This document shows, in pieces, positions 7,399 through 15,805 of a stretch of 25,699 nt of DNA. The DNA is from a virus, in IMG/VR virus record IMGVR_UViG_3300042898_000881, positions 1 through 25,699 of that record, one strand, 5' to 3'. The notes under the pieces were generated by a model. It did not search any database. It was not told where the DNA came from and saw only the letters and a list, made by a program, of their open reading frames with translations. Both the position numbers and the translations under genes were made by a program. Positions within the stretch are counted from its first letter, which is position 1, and each line of letters begins with the position of its first letter.

Positions 7399-9008
7399 TG
7401 GGAGTTCAAGGGCAACCTAAGAAATCATTAAAAGAGATAATTGCTGAAGAATATCGTAAATGTGCGTTAGACCCAATTTACTTTATGAAGAAGTATTGTG
7501 TCATTCAGCATCCGGTGAGAGGAAAAATACCCTTTCACCTTTATCCATTCCAGGAAAATTGTTTAACAGACTTTAAAGATAATCGTTTTAACATTATTCT
7601 TAAATCCCGTCAGTTGGGCCTATCGACCTTATCTGCAGGATATATTTTATGGAAGATGTTATTCAATCAAGACTTTAATGCGTTGGTAATCGCAACGAAA
7701 GTGACCGTAGCTAAGAATCTGGTAGAGAAGGTAAGAGTTATGCACGACTTACTTCCTGTTTGGTTAAGAGATGGTGGTAGTAGTTCGGTAGAAGATAATA
7801 AACTTTCCCTTAAATTAAAAAATGGTTCACAAGTAAAGGCAATCGCAAGTTCTCCGGATGCAGGTCGTTCTGAAGCCCTATCCCTATTAGTTGTGGATGA
7901 AGCTGCATTCATTAGAGATATCGATGAAATTTGGTTATCTGCACAATCAACTCTATCAACGGGCGGTGCTGCAATCGTATTATCTACTCCAAATGGTGTG
8001 GGTAACTGGTTCCATAAAATGTGGGTAGAAGGTGAGAGTGGTGCAAACGGATTTAATTGTATTAATTTACATTGGACAGTACATCCAGAAAGAAATCAGG
8101 CATGGAGAGACGAACAAACTAGAATTTTAGGAGTAAAAGGTGCATCACAAGAATGTGATTGTGATTTTGTTGGTTCAGGTGATACCGTAATAGACCCTGC
8201 ATTATTGACTTGGTATAAAGACACATATGTAATGGAGCCGGTTGAAAAAAGAGGTTTTGATGGAAATTTGTGGGTGTGGGAACATCCAAATTATAATAGA
8301 GCATATATGGTGTGTGCGGACGTTGCACGTGGTGACGGAGCTGACTATTCTACTGCACAAGTTATAGACATTGAAGATAGTTCACAAGTTGCAGAATATA
8401 GAGGTAAAATTGATACAAAAGATTTTGGAAACTTTTTAACTGCATTAGCAACTGAATATAATAATGCACTTTTAGTGGTGGAGAATTCAAATGTAGGTTG
8501 GGCATGTATTCAACAAATTATCAATAGAGGATATGGTAATTTATTTTATATGTCAAATGATTTACAATATATTGATACCGAAAGACAAATGTCAAACAAA
8601 TATTATAGAGATGAACGCCAAATGGTTGCAGGATTTTCGACAACCAGTAAAACTCGTCCACTTATCATATCAGCATTGGACACATATATGAATGATAAAG
8701 ATATTCTAATTCGCTCAAGTAGATTAATAGATGAAATGTTTACATTTATTTGGCATAGTGGAAGAGCAGAAGCAATGAAAGGATACAATGATGACCTTAT
8801 TATGGCACTTGCAATCGGATTATGGGTTCGTAATACTGCATTGAGATTGAAACAAGAGGGGATTGATTTAACAAAAACTATGTTAAATTCATCATATGTA
8901 AGTAAATATGAAAGTGTGTATACTACAAATACACATTTAAAACAAAATCCATACGAAATGGACTTGGGTAAAAAGGGAACTGAAAATTTAAATTGGTTAT
9001 TGGGATAA
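7398..9008 (+). CDS. 17: Terminase large subunit (gp17-like)
   Basis: A 536-residue T4-type packaging motor subunit that pumps DNA into the prohead and cuts the concatemer. The N-terminal ATPase shows the phage-type Walker A SRQLGLST (residues 70-77), Walker B LSLLVVDEAA with Asp167 and catalytic Glu168, and the coupling motif VLSTPNG (194-200). The C-terminal RNase H-like nuclease has its acidic triad in VCADVARGDGADYS (Asp308), LLVVENSN (Glu362) and YNDDLIMALAIG (Asp465/466). Length is close to other members of the family. It starts on a one-base overlap with the membrane-protein gene, with no ribosome binding site. Roughly the first 550 bases use more CGT arginine codons and more G/C than the nuclease half. 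Confidence 0.96.
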   Translation: MGVQGQPKKSLKEIIAEEYRKCALDPIYFMKKYCVIQHPVRGKIPFHLYPFQENCLTDFKDNRFNIILKSRQLGLSTLSAGYILWKMLFNQDFNALVIATKVTVAKNLVEKVRVMHDLLPVWLRDGGSSSVEDNKLSLKLKNGSQVKAIASSPDAGRSEALSLLVVDEAAFIRDIDEIWLSAQSTLSTGGAAIVLSTPNGVGNWFHKMWVEGESGANGFNCINLHWTVHPERNQAWRDEQTRILGVKGASQECDCDFVGSGDTVIDPALLTWYKDTYVMEPVEKRGFDGNLWVWEHPNYNRAYMVCADVARGDGADYSTAQVIDIEDSSQVAEYRGKIDTKDFGNFLTALATEYNNALLVVENSNVGWACIQQIINRGYGNLFYMSNDLQYIDTERQMSNKYYRDERQMVAGFSTTSKTRPLIISALDTYMNDKDILIRSSRLIDEMFTFIWHSGRAEAMKGYNDDLIMALAIGLWVRNTALRLKQEGIDLTKTMLNSSYVSKYESVYTTNTHLKQNPYEMDLGKKGTENLNWLLG

Positions 9009-9013
9009 TTATA

Positions 9014-9021
9014 TATTTATA
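9014..9021 (+). promoter_or_regulatory. TATTTATA motif, candidate late-promoter element before the Cys-rich gene
   Basis: The octamer TATTTATA in context TATATTTATATG lies 17 bases before the ATG at 9039, in the 30-base gap after the terminase. The context also fits TAnnTTT, close to the Bacteroidota -7 element TAnnTTTG. The recurrence of the motif upstream of other genes in the window is the main support. Confidence 0.35.
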
Positions 9022-9038
9022 TGTTGAAACTCTTATAG

Positions 9039-10016
9039 ATGAACGAAGATTTAAATAAATGGTTTAAAGAAAAATGGGTAAACATTGGCAAAAAGGTCGA
9101 TGGTAAACACCCACCATGTGGAACTTCGGGAGAAAAAAAGGGTTATGCAAAATGTGTTCCTGCAGCAAAAGCAGCCGGAATGAGTAAAAAAGAAAAAGAA
9201 AGTGCTACTAGAAGAAAGAGAGATGCACAAAATGATGCAGGAAGAGGTGGAAAAGATAGTAGTGGACAAGGTAAAACACCAATATATGTTTCAACAAAAC
9301 CAAAAAATGAAACTATGAACATAGAAGAAAGAATAAATTTATTTTTAGAAAAGAATTGCCCAACTGACCCGGGTAAGTGGTCTGCAAGTAAATCCGCAGC
9401 TAAGTCTAAGTTTGATGTATATCCATCAGCTTACGCAAACGGATGGGCTGCAAAAAACTACAAATCAAAGGGTGGTGGATGGAAAACTTGTAATGAAGGT
9501 GAAGTTAATGGACTTTGTGAGGCATGCTGGGATGGATATAAACAAGTTGGTGGTAAAATGAAAAATGGTAAGATGGTACCAAATTGTGTACCTGTAAGTG
9601 AAGATATAGATAGTGATGACGATGTAAATTATGGTTTAGTTGAACCTGAAGAATATGATGTTGAGGATGAGGATATGGAGGATTTTATTTCATTTATGAG
9701 AAATTACGCAAAAGACTTAAATGAAGAAACCTGTCCTTGTATGCATGAAGCAGAATATCAAGGTAGAGAAGTTAAGTTAGGTAAACCAATGAGAGGTGAT
9801 GTTAAGAAGTTTAAAGTATATGTAAAGAATCCTGCAGGTAATGTTGTTAAAGTAAATTTTGGACATGGTGGAACATCGGCAGCGGCTAAGGGTGAGAAAA
9901 CAATGAAAATAAGAAAATCTAATCCAAAAGCAAGAAAATCTTTTAGAGCTAGACATAATTGTGATAGTCCAGGTCCAAGACATAAGGCAAGATATTGGAG
10001 TTGTAGGAAATGGTAA
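9039..10016 (+). CDS. Cys-rich basic multidomain protein between terminase and portal (DUF5872-like N-terminus)
   Basis: The 325-residue protein looks modular. Residues 1-75 (LNKWFKEKWVNIGKKVDGKH, then CGTSGEKKGYAKCVPAAKAAGM) match my memory of the phage DUF5872 family. Residues 105-190 hold a lysine/tryptophan-rich segment (KWSASKSAAKSKFDVYPSAY) with CNEGEVNGLCEAC and CVPVSED. An acidic linker (190-215) follows. Residues 240-325 form a basic domain with KFKVYVKN, VVKVNFGHGG and FRARHNCDSPGPRHKARYW, ending SCRKW, a pattern seen in many T4-like phage head-region genes. Nine or more cysteines suggest metal binding. The basic, Cys-rich ends fit an internal head or DNA-associated protein, but no function is proven. 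Confidence 0.75.
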   Translation: MNEDLNKWFKEKWVNIGKKVDGKHPPCGTSGEKKGYAKCVPAAKAAGMSKKEKESATRRKRDAQNDAGRGGKDSSGQGKTPIYVSTKPKNETMNIEERINLFLEKNCPTDPGKWSASKSAAKSKFDVYPSAYANGWAAKNYKSKGGGWKTCNEGEVNGLCEACWDGYKQVGGKMKNGKMVPNCVPVSEDIDSDDDVNYGLVEPEEYDVEDEDMEDFISFMRNYAKDLNEETCPCMHEAEYQGREVKLGKPMRGDVKKFKVYVKNPAGNVVKVNFGHGGTSAAAKGEKTMKIRKSNPKARKSFRARHNCDSPGPRHKARYWSCRKW

Positions 10017-10027
10017 ATTTGGAAAAG

Positions 10028-10041
10028 TGGAAAATTTTCCA
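10028..10041. repeat. 14-bp perfect palindrome before the portal gene
   Basis: TGGAAAATTTTCCA reads the same on both strands and lies in the 54-base gap before the portal start at 10071; a half copy, TTGGAAAA, sits just upstream. It could be a protein-binding site. As RNA it would have no loop, so a terminator is unlikely. Confidence 0.5.
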
Positions 10042-10070
10042 TATATTTAGAAAAATAGAATTATATAAAA

Positions 10071-11807
10071 ATGGCAGATAAATCAATATTTAGTAGGTTA
10101 CAGAAATTATTTTCAACAAACACCATTGTTCGTAAAACACAAGATGGTGTAAAAGTGGTAGATACGGATGAGTGGCAAAATATGACCACTAATCTGGTTG
10201 ACCGTTTTATGAAAATGAAGGTGACAAACTATGGAACCGGTGCAACTCAATCATCGATGGCATACCAACAAGTTAGAATTGATTTGTTTAGAGACTATGA
10301 TTCTATGGATATGGACCCGATATTATCATCGGCTTTAGATGTCTATTCGGATGAAACTACGGCTAGAAATGAAATGGGTAATGTATTAAAAATACATCAC
10401 GAAGACGACCAAATAAAACAAATATTAGAAAATTTATTCTATGATGTTCTTAATGTAGAATTCAACCTCTGGCCATGGACTAGAAATTTAGTTAAATATG
10501 GTGATTTCTTTTTACAATTAGAAATAGCAGATAAATTGGGTATTGTAAATATAATGCCACTATCTACATATGAAGTTAGTAGAGTAGAACAATTTGACCC
10601 AGAAAATCCACAAAGAGTTAAATTCATATATGCACCATATCAAAACCCATCGGGTGGCTATGGACAAACTCCAAAAAAAGAATTTGAGAATTATGAAATG
10701 GCCCACTTCCGTTTAAATTCGGATTCAAACTTTTTACCTTACGGAAAATCAATGATTGAAGGAGCTAGAAGAGTTTGGAAACAATTAATGTTGATGGAAG
10801 ATGCTATGTTAATCCACAGAGTGATGAGAGCTCCTGAAAAGAGAATCTTTAAAATTGATGTGGGTAATATTCCCCCAAATGAAGTTGATAACTACATGCA
10901 AAAAATCATCAATGGTTCAAAGAAAGTTCCATTTGTAGATGAAAGAACCGGTGAGTACAATTTGAAATACAATATGCAGAACCTAATTGAAGATTATTAT
11001 ATGCCAGTTCGTGGTAATGATAATGGTACTTCAATTGATACCCTAAAAGGTTTGGAATACAATATGATTGATGATATTAATTACTTAAAAGGTAAGTTAA
11101 TGGCAGCATTGAAAATTCCAAAAGCATTCTTAGGATATGAAGAAGATGTGAATGGTAAAGCAACGCTTGCAGCACAAGATGTTAGGTTTGCAAAAACAAT
11201 TGAAAGAATACAGAGAGTATTGATTTCTGAATTAACCAAAGTAGCAATTATTCACTTATATGCACAAGGTATCACCGATGATAGACTAACTGATTTTACA
11301 TTAGAACTTACAATTCCATCTAAAATTTACGAACAGGAACAAGTTGAATTGTATACTTCAAAAGTAGCATTAATTCAACAAATGCAACAAACAAAAATGT
11401 TCTCAAAAGAATGGATGTATGAAGCAGTAATGAAAATGGCAAAAGATGAACAAGATGAAATGACATTACAAGTATTGGATGATACAAAACAAACATTCCG
11501 TTTAACTTCAATTGAAACACAAGGTGTAGACCCTGCAAAAGAAACGGGTACAGAAGGTACTACAAATGTTGAAGAAGAATTGGACAAACTAAAATTGGAA
11601 TTGGAAGATAAAGGTGGTAGACCAAAAGATGCAATTAGATATGGTAAGGATGACCACCCACAGGGTAGAGACCCTTTGGGAATTAAAACTCTTAAACAAA
11701 AAGAGGGTTCGGTTAAATATAAAGCAAGAGATTCTTATTTAGAGATATTTAAAGATATGAACGGTAATAAGAAGACTATTTTAACCGAAGATTTAACAAA
11801 AGAGTAA
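10071..11807 (+). CDS. 20: Portal vertex protein (gp20-like)
   Basis: A 578-residue T4-type portal protein, which forms the dodecameric ring at the unique capsid vertex, nucleates prohead assembly and serves as the DNA channel. Diagnostic segments are DPILSSALDVYSDETT (83-98), LVKYGDFFLQLEI (140-152), the HRVMRAPEKRIFKIDVGNIP core (249-268), LIEDYYMPVRGNDNGTSIDT (305-324), LKGKLMAALKIPKAFLGYEE (339-358) and the following helix-rich crown segment. The C-terminal 80 residues are charged and probably flexible. It follows the Cys-rich gene rather than gp19, so the T4 genes 18 and 19 are absent from this position. Confidence 0.95.
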   Translation: MADKSIFSRLQKLFSTNTIVRKTQDGVKVVDTDEWQNMTTNLVDRFMKMKVTNYGTGATQSSMAYQQVRIDLFRDYDSMDMDPILSSALDVYSDETTARNEMGNVLKIHHEDDQIKQILENLFYDVLNVEFNLWPWTRNLVKYGDFFLQLEIADKLGIVNIMPLSTYEVSRVEQFDPENPQRVKFIYAPYQNPSGGYGQTPKKEFENYEMAHFRLNSDSNFLPYGKSMIEGARRVWKQLMLMEDAMLIHRVMRAPEKRIFKIDVGNIPPNEVDNYMQKIINGSKKVPFVDERTGEYNLKYNMQNLIEDYYMPVRGNDNGTSIDTLKGLEYNMIDDINYLKGKLMAALKIPKAFLGYEEDVNGKATLAAQDVRFAKTIERIQRVLISELTKVAIIHLYAQGITDDRLTDFTLELTIPSKIYEQEQVELYTSKVALIQQMQQTKMFSKEWMYEAVMKMAKDEQDEMTLQVLDDTKQTFRLTSIETQGVDPAKETGTEGTTNVEEELDKLKLELEDKGGRPKDAIRYGKDDHPQGRDPLGIKTLKQKEGSVKYKARDSYLEIFKDMNGNKKTILTEDLTKE

Positions 11808-11825
11808 TAAACCAATAATAAAATA

Positions 11826-11833
11826 TATTTATA
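11826..11833 (+). promoter_or_regulatory. TATTTATA motif, candidate late-promoter element before the prohead core block
   Basis: The octamer TATTTATA in context TATATTTATATC lies 21 bases before the ATG at 11855, in the gap after the portal gene. The flanking bases match the copy at 9014. It may mark a transcription start for the prohead core genes. Confidence 0.35.
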
Positions 11834-11854
11834 TCAGAATAATTGTATAATTTG

Positions 11855-12727
11855 ATGAAAAAAATAAAACATTCGAAATTTAAAAATACTGGATTTATAT
11901 TTGAATTGCTAGTAAGACAAATTACCGCAGAAGTAATGTCATCAAGTAAATCAGTAGCAGAAAAATTATTAAAAGAGCATTTTAATTCTAAAAAAGAATT
12001 ATCTAAAGAATTAAAACTATATCAATATCTTATAAATGAAAAATATAATTCAGAATCAAAAGCTGAACAATTTATCAATACAATATTAGAAGCTCGTAAA
12101 AAAATTGATGAGAAAAAACTTACAAAAGAAAAGTATAATCTTATCAAAGAAATAAAAGAAACTTATAATTTAGATGAGTTTATCAAATCTCCAATTTCTA
12201 ATTATAAAATGTTAGCATCTATTTACAAAATATTTGAAACAGTAACAACTGATGCACAATACGAACCAACCGACATAGTATCAGCTAGATTTACAATAGC
12301 CGAAAATATTATCAATACATCTATTCAAAATAAAGATGTAAAAGTAAAAGATGCGGTTTTGGAAGAATATAGAAAACAAGATGATGATTTAAGAGCGGTT
12401 TCTTATAAATTATTGGTAGAATCCTTTAATAAAAAATATAGTAATCTTACAAATGACCAAAAGGGTTTATTGAGAGAATATATTAATAATATTAATAATA
12501 CAGGTAAATTAAGTGAATATGTTTCAACCGAAGTAACTAAATTAGTAGAAGGATTAAAAGAAGTTGGTTCTAAAATTTCAGACAAAGTTACAAAAATAAA
12601 ATTAGCAGAAACAATTGTAAATATAAGAAAAATTAAATCTGCTAAAAAAATTAAAGAACAACATTTGTCTGCTATGATGATGACTTATGAATTATTAAGT
12701 GAATTAAAACAATCAATAAAAAAATAA
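11855..12727 (+). CDS. Helical Lys-rich protein between portal and protease
   Basis: The preferred start is the ATG at 11855 (MKKIKHSKFKNTGFIFELLV), because this N-terminus matches my memory of a conserved protein of T4-like marine phages; an in-frame TTG at 11843 would add four residues but is unlikely. The 290-residue product is almost entirely charged helix, with LLVRQITAEVM near the start and KIKLAETIVNIRKIKSAKKIKEQ near the end. No catalytic motif is visible. In T4 the interval between genes 20 and 21 encodes the small prohead core proteins gp67 and gp68, so a core or scaffold-partner role is a reasonable inference from position. No Shine-Dalgarno sequence precedes the ATG. Confidence 0.75.
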   Translation: MKKIKHSKFKNTGFIFELLVRQITAEVMSSSKSVAEKLLKEHFNSKKELSKELKLYQYLINEKYNSESKAEQFINTILEARKKIDEKKLTKEKYNLIKEIKETYNLDEFIKSPISNYKMLASIYKIFETVTTDAQYEPTDIVSARFTIAENIINTSIQNKDVKVKDAVLEEYRKQDDDLRAVSYKLLVESFNKKYSNLTNDQKGLLREYINNINNTGKLSEYVSTEVTKLVEGLKEVGSKISDKVTKIKLAETIVNIRKIKSAKKIKEQHLSAMMMTYELLSELKQSIKK

Positions 12728-12730
12728 AAA

Positions 12731-12961
12731 ATGTCAAATTATAGAATTTATAAAGTAGAAACATTTACATCATCGAGTGTAACTGGTTCGGTATCCGGAA
12801 AAGCTTGGGGTGTTATGAAAGACCACAATGGAACATTAGGTGGGGTTGTAATGGAAGGCGGTGGTACATTGATTGGTTCACATATGATTGTGGGTCAAGT
12901 ATATCCTTGTTATCCACGACAAATTAGTTGTTCAACTGGTTCATTTAGTATTTTTTCATAA
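12731..12961 (+). CDS. Small Gly/Ser-rich hypothetical protein (76 aa)
   Basis: A short beta-rich product with GSVSGKAWGVMKDHNGTLGG, then VVMEGGGTLIGSHMIVGQ and a C-terminal cysteine pair (CYPRQISC). It contains few charged residues and no helix-forming stretches, unlike its neighbours. It starts three bases after the previous stop. I do not recognise a family. The strand-and-turn pattern resembles fragments of virion surface proteins, so a minor structural role is possible. Confidence 0.6.
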   Translation: MSNYRIYKVETFTSSSVTGSVSGKAWGVMKDHNGTLGGVVMEGGGTLIGSHMIVGQVYPCYPRQISCSTGSFSIFS

Positions 12962-12972
12962 ACTAATTAGAA

Positions 12973-13569
12973 ATGCCAGCAGTATCAAAAGCACAACAAA
13001 GATTTATGGGTATGGTTCATGCCGCTCAAAAAGGTGATATGGAAAATCCATCTCCTGAAGTTAGTAAAGCAGCCGACTCAATGAGTGATAAAGATGCTAA
13101 AGATTTTGCATCAACATCTCATAAAGGATTGCCTGATAAAAAAGAAGAACAAATCAAACAACTTAAAGAGAAAATTCGTCAACTTGTAAGAGAAAAAATG
13201 GTTGATGAAATGAATGTTACTGGAAATGTACAAGGATATAATAGTCCACATGCATTTGGTAAGAGAGGAGACGAAAAATCAAAAGGAAAGAAACAGGCCG
13301 ATTTGACTGGGTATACCGTTGTTAATGAAAATAGATGGTTGGATTTAAAAAACGAAGAATCAACCGCACAAGCTAAAATTGGTAGAGGTATATCTAATAT
13401 CAATAAACAATTAAAAGAAATGGAAAGATTTCTTAATTGGTATGGTAAAATCAAAAATGAAAGTGGTGTTGATAACAAATCTTATTGGAAAAGGACAAAT
13501 GGTCATATTTATAGTATAAAAGAGCGATTAATTAAATTAGACCAAAAAATCAGACAAATATCAGAATAA
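12973..13569 (+). CDS. DUF3008-like protein with coiled-coil extension
   Basis: The 198-residue protein begins with MPAVSKAQQRFMGMVHAAQK and continues through EVSKAADSMSDKDAKDFAST to SHKGLP (about residues 1-53), which matches the DUF3008 family as I recall it. Next comes IKQLKEKIRQLVREKMVDEM (about 60-79), a segment very like the N-terminus of the following gene product (LKELIRQVVKEE). The remainder is charged and helical. DUF3008 proteins are short and widespread in bacteria and phages, with no firm function known to me. The stop overlaps the next ATG by one base, linking it to the EF-hand-like gene. A head-core role is inferred from position. Confidence 0.75.
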   Translation: MPAVSKAQQRFMGMVHAAQKGDMENPSPEVSKAADSMSDKDAKDFASTSHKGLPDKKEEQIKQLKEKIRQLVREKMVDEMNVTGNVQGYNSPHAFGKRGDEKSKGKKQADLTGYTVVNENRWLDLKNEESTAQAKIGRGISNINKQLKEMERFLNWYGKIKNESGVDNKSYWKRTNGHIYSIKERLIKLDQKIRQISE

Positions 13570-13862
13570 TGAAGCATACAGAATTAAAAGAACTTATCCG
13601 TCAGGTAGTTAAAGAAGAAGCAGACTACCAACAATTGTTTAAACATATGTTAGATAGAACAGGTAAATCTATTCCGGATATGTCAGCTGGCGAGAAAGTT
13701 AAATTTTTTAGTGCAGTAGATAAAGCATATAAAGCAAAATCCGAAGGTAAATTAACAGGATACAACGAAGCCGAATTATCTGCGGGACAAAAGAAATTAG
13801 ATGTGGATAAGGATGGTGAAATTGAAGGTTCTGATTTAGCAGCATTAAGAAAGAAAGATTAA
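13569..13862 (+). CDS. Small protein with EF-hand/dockerin-like calcium loop
   Basis: A 97-residue product. The N-terminus (MKHTELKELIRQVVKEEADY) is a short amphipathic helix shared with neighbouring proteins. Near the C-terminus, DVDKDGEIEGSDLAALRKK contains a 12-residue loop with Asp at positions 1, 3, 5 and 12, Gly at 6 and Ile at 8, close to a canonical EF-hand or dockerin calcium loop. Only one loop is present, so it would need to pair with another molecule or act as a dockerin-like half. It lies one base into the previous stop and just before the protease. It could be an internal head protein; the calcium role is inferred from the loop. Confidence 0.7.
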   Translation: MKHTELKELIRQVVKEEADYQQLFKHMLDRTGKSIPDMSAGEKVKFFSAVDKAYKAKSEGKLTGYNEAELSAGQKKLDVDKDGEIEGSDLAALRKKD

Positions 13863-13863
13863 T

Positions 13864-14454
13864 ATGAATAAAGGATTATTAATAGAAACTCATTTGTTTG
13901 AAGCAAAACTTCAACAAGAAGAAAACGGAACTTATTTAGTTAAGGGAATCCTACAAAGAGCAGGTGCTCCAAATCAAAATAATAGAAGATACCCAAAAGA
14001 AATCCTAGAAAGAGAGTGTCAAAAGTATCAACAACTTATTAAAGAACGTAGAGCATTGGGTGAATTAGACCATCCAGAATCTCCGGTTATCAATTTAAAG
14101 AATGTATCACATAACATTAGAGAAATCTATTGGGAAGGCGATGATGTATGTGGAGTGGTAGAAATACTTTCAACCCCATCGGGCAACATCTTAAAAGAAT
14201 TATTAAAAAATAATATTCGTTTAGGCATTTCATCAAGAGGATTGGGTTCGGTAAAAGAATTGAGAGATGGAACTGTAATGGTAGCAGAAGATTTTGAATT
14301 GGTGGGTTGGGATTTTGTTTCAAATCCGTCAACACATGGTGCATTTATGGCCCCTATGAACGAATCAAAGCAATGGGCAAAGGTAGCTGAAGAATGTGGT
14401 AAGTGGTGTAAGTCACAAGATTTAATGAGAGAAATTATAATTGAACTTAATTAA
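13864..14454 (+). CDS. 21: Prohead core protease (gp21-like)
   Basis: The 196-residue protein has the layout of T4-type prohead proteases, which cleave scaffold, core and capsid proteins after L/I-x-E during head maturation. Visible signatures are NNRRYPKEIL (about 39-48), the catalytic His in GELDHPES (His70), the nucleophile in IRLGISSRGLGSV (Ser123 or Ser124), and the acidic triad candidate in VGWDFVSNPSTHGAFM (Asp150). Its own N-terminus contains LIE and LFE, possible self-cleavage sites. It sits between portal and scaffold, as in T4, with the start one base after the previous stop. Confidence 0.94.
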   Translation: MNKGLLIETHLFEAKLQQEENGTYLVKGILQRAGAPNQNNRRYPKEILERECQKYQQLIKERRALGELDHPESPVINLKNVSHNIREIYWEGDDVCGVVEILSTPSGNILKELLKNNIRLGISSRGLGSVKELRDGTVMVAEDFELVGWDFVSNPSTHGAFMAPMNESKQWAKVAEECGKWCKSQDLMREIIIELN

Positions 14455-14463
14455 TATAGAGAT

Positions 14464-15786
14464 ATGGTTAATGAAATGAGTTGGCATCAGTTTTCTACTT
14501 TACCAGGAATGAATAAAGTTCCACAACATGAAGTTGAAAGACAATATAGAATATATCTAAATGAAATTGCAGAACAAAGAATTGCAATACATTTGATACA
14601 AGAAGCAGCTATGACCCAAGCAGAAGCTATGGCAGTAGCAGCATCAAATGGTGGTGGCTCTTACATTATCCAACAAGAACAAGGTGATTTACCATCAAAC
14701 GCTATTGAATTAGTAGTATCAGCAGCAAATGGTAGTTCATTTGGTATGAGTGATATTATTGTATCCGCTCTTACTACAATTGATGTTGATTGGGGTGATG
14801 GAGCTACTGATACTTACGAAATTGCAAGTGATGATGGATTTTCGCATACATTTGATGTAAGACCAGAACCTTATACGATTAGAATGACTTTTAGTGATAT
14901 AAGTTTGGTAACTGAATTTTATGTAAGTAATAATAGTGCAAATGTAACAGAAGCAATAGGTTTACAAAACCTTATAAATCTTACACATTTAGAAATAGAT
15001 AATAACGCACTTACATCAATTGATGTATCAGGGATGTCAAATCTTATAAGTTTAGATGTGAGTGATTGTGTTATTGATGGGACAAGTACACCATCTTTAA
15101 CTTCTGTTAATGTATCAGGATGTACATCTCTCGAAACACTTCGTGTTGATGATAACGATTTCTCATCAGGATTCCCTGATTTATCGGATTGTACTGCATT
15201 AGTTAGTATAGATTTTGACCAATGTGGTTTAACAGGTTCCGTAGATATATCTAATTTACCTGCATTAGAATACCCTGATTTTGGTGGTAATACTCAATTA
15301 ACTGAAATAATCATATCAAGAACTCAACCATTGGGTGCGAATGCTAATGAAATATTATTTAATAACTGTGCTTTAACTCAAACTTCGGTAGATAATATTC
15401 TTTTAGAGTTAGCTAGTGGTAGTGTTTCAAATGGGTATATCAGTTTAAATGGTGGAACAAACGCTACACCTGGTGAAGTAGGTAGAGAATCACTTTTTGT
15501 TCTTGATTCAAGAGGTTGGAGCTTTACTATCACCAATGGTAATCATACTTCATTGGACGTAGCGTACGAACTACTTCAAACTAATATATGTGCTAGTACA
15601 AATACAGTCAACCGCTATATTGTAAGTGGCTCGGCAGTAGAAGTTGGTAATAAATTATATCAAAATTCAGAGGCATGGAATCCTGCACCTGCCGGTTGGT
15701 ATAGAATTGATGGAGATGGTTCGGTTAAATTTGAAGTAAGTGGTAGTAAAGGTGAAATCATATCTACTGCACCTTGTGGAGTATAA
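14464..15786 (+). CDS. BspA-like leucine-rich-repeat protein in the head operon
   Basis: The 440-residue protein has four parts. Residues 1-60 (EMSWHQFSTLPGMNKVPQHE...) form a charged helix ending in a low-complexity AMAVAA stretch. Residues 75-160 include IDVDWGDGATDTYEI and SHTFDV, a PKD-like WGDG strand found before BspA-type LRRs. Residues about 165-310 form irregular leucine-rich repeats (LINLTHLEIDNNALTSIDVS; MSNLISLDVSDC; TSLETLRVDDNDF; TALVSIDFDQCGLTGSV). Residues 340-440 form a C-terminal beta domain with GRESLFVLDSRGWSF and PAGWYRIDGDGS. No signal peptide or anchor is seen. Position next to the protease suggests a capsid component or decoration protein, perhaps attached by the N-terminal helix; BspA-type LRRs usually bind host surfaces or proteins. 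Confidence 0.8.
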   Translation: MVNEMSWHQFSTLPGMNKVPQHEVERQYRIYLNEIAEQRIAIHLIQEAAMTQAEAMAVAASNGGGSYIIQQEQGDLPSNAIELVVSAANGSSFGMSDIIVSALTTIDVDWGDGATDTYEIASDDGFSHTFDVRPEPYTIRMTFSDISLVTEFYVSNNSANVTEAIGLQNLINLTHLEIDNNALTSIDVSGMSNLISLDVSDCVIDGTSTPSLTSVNVSGCTSLETLRVDDNDFSSGFPDLSDCTALVSIDFDQCGLTGSVDISNLPALEYPDFGGNTQLTEIIISRTQPLGANANEILFNNCALTQTSVDNILLELASGSVSNGYISLNGGTNATPGEVGRESLFVLDSRGWSFTITNGNHTSLDVAYELLQTNICASTNTVNRYIVSGSAVEVGNKLYQNSEAWNPAPAGWYRIDGDGSVKFEVSGSKGEIISTAPCGV

Positions 15787-15805
15787 AAAATAAAATAAAA
15801 ACGAA

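Noticed and set aside
11843-11854. Upstream TTG start for the gene after the portal
   Set aside because: It adds four residues not like the conserved MKKIKHSKFKNTG start; ATG at 11855 is preferred.
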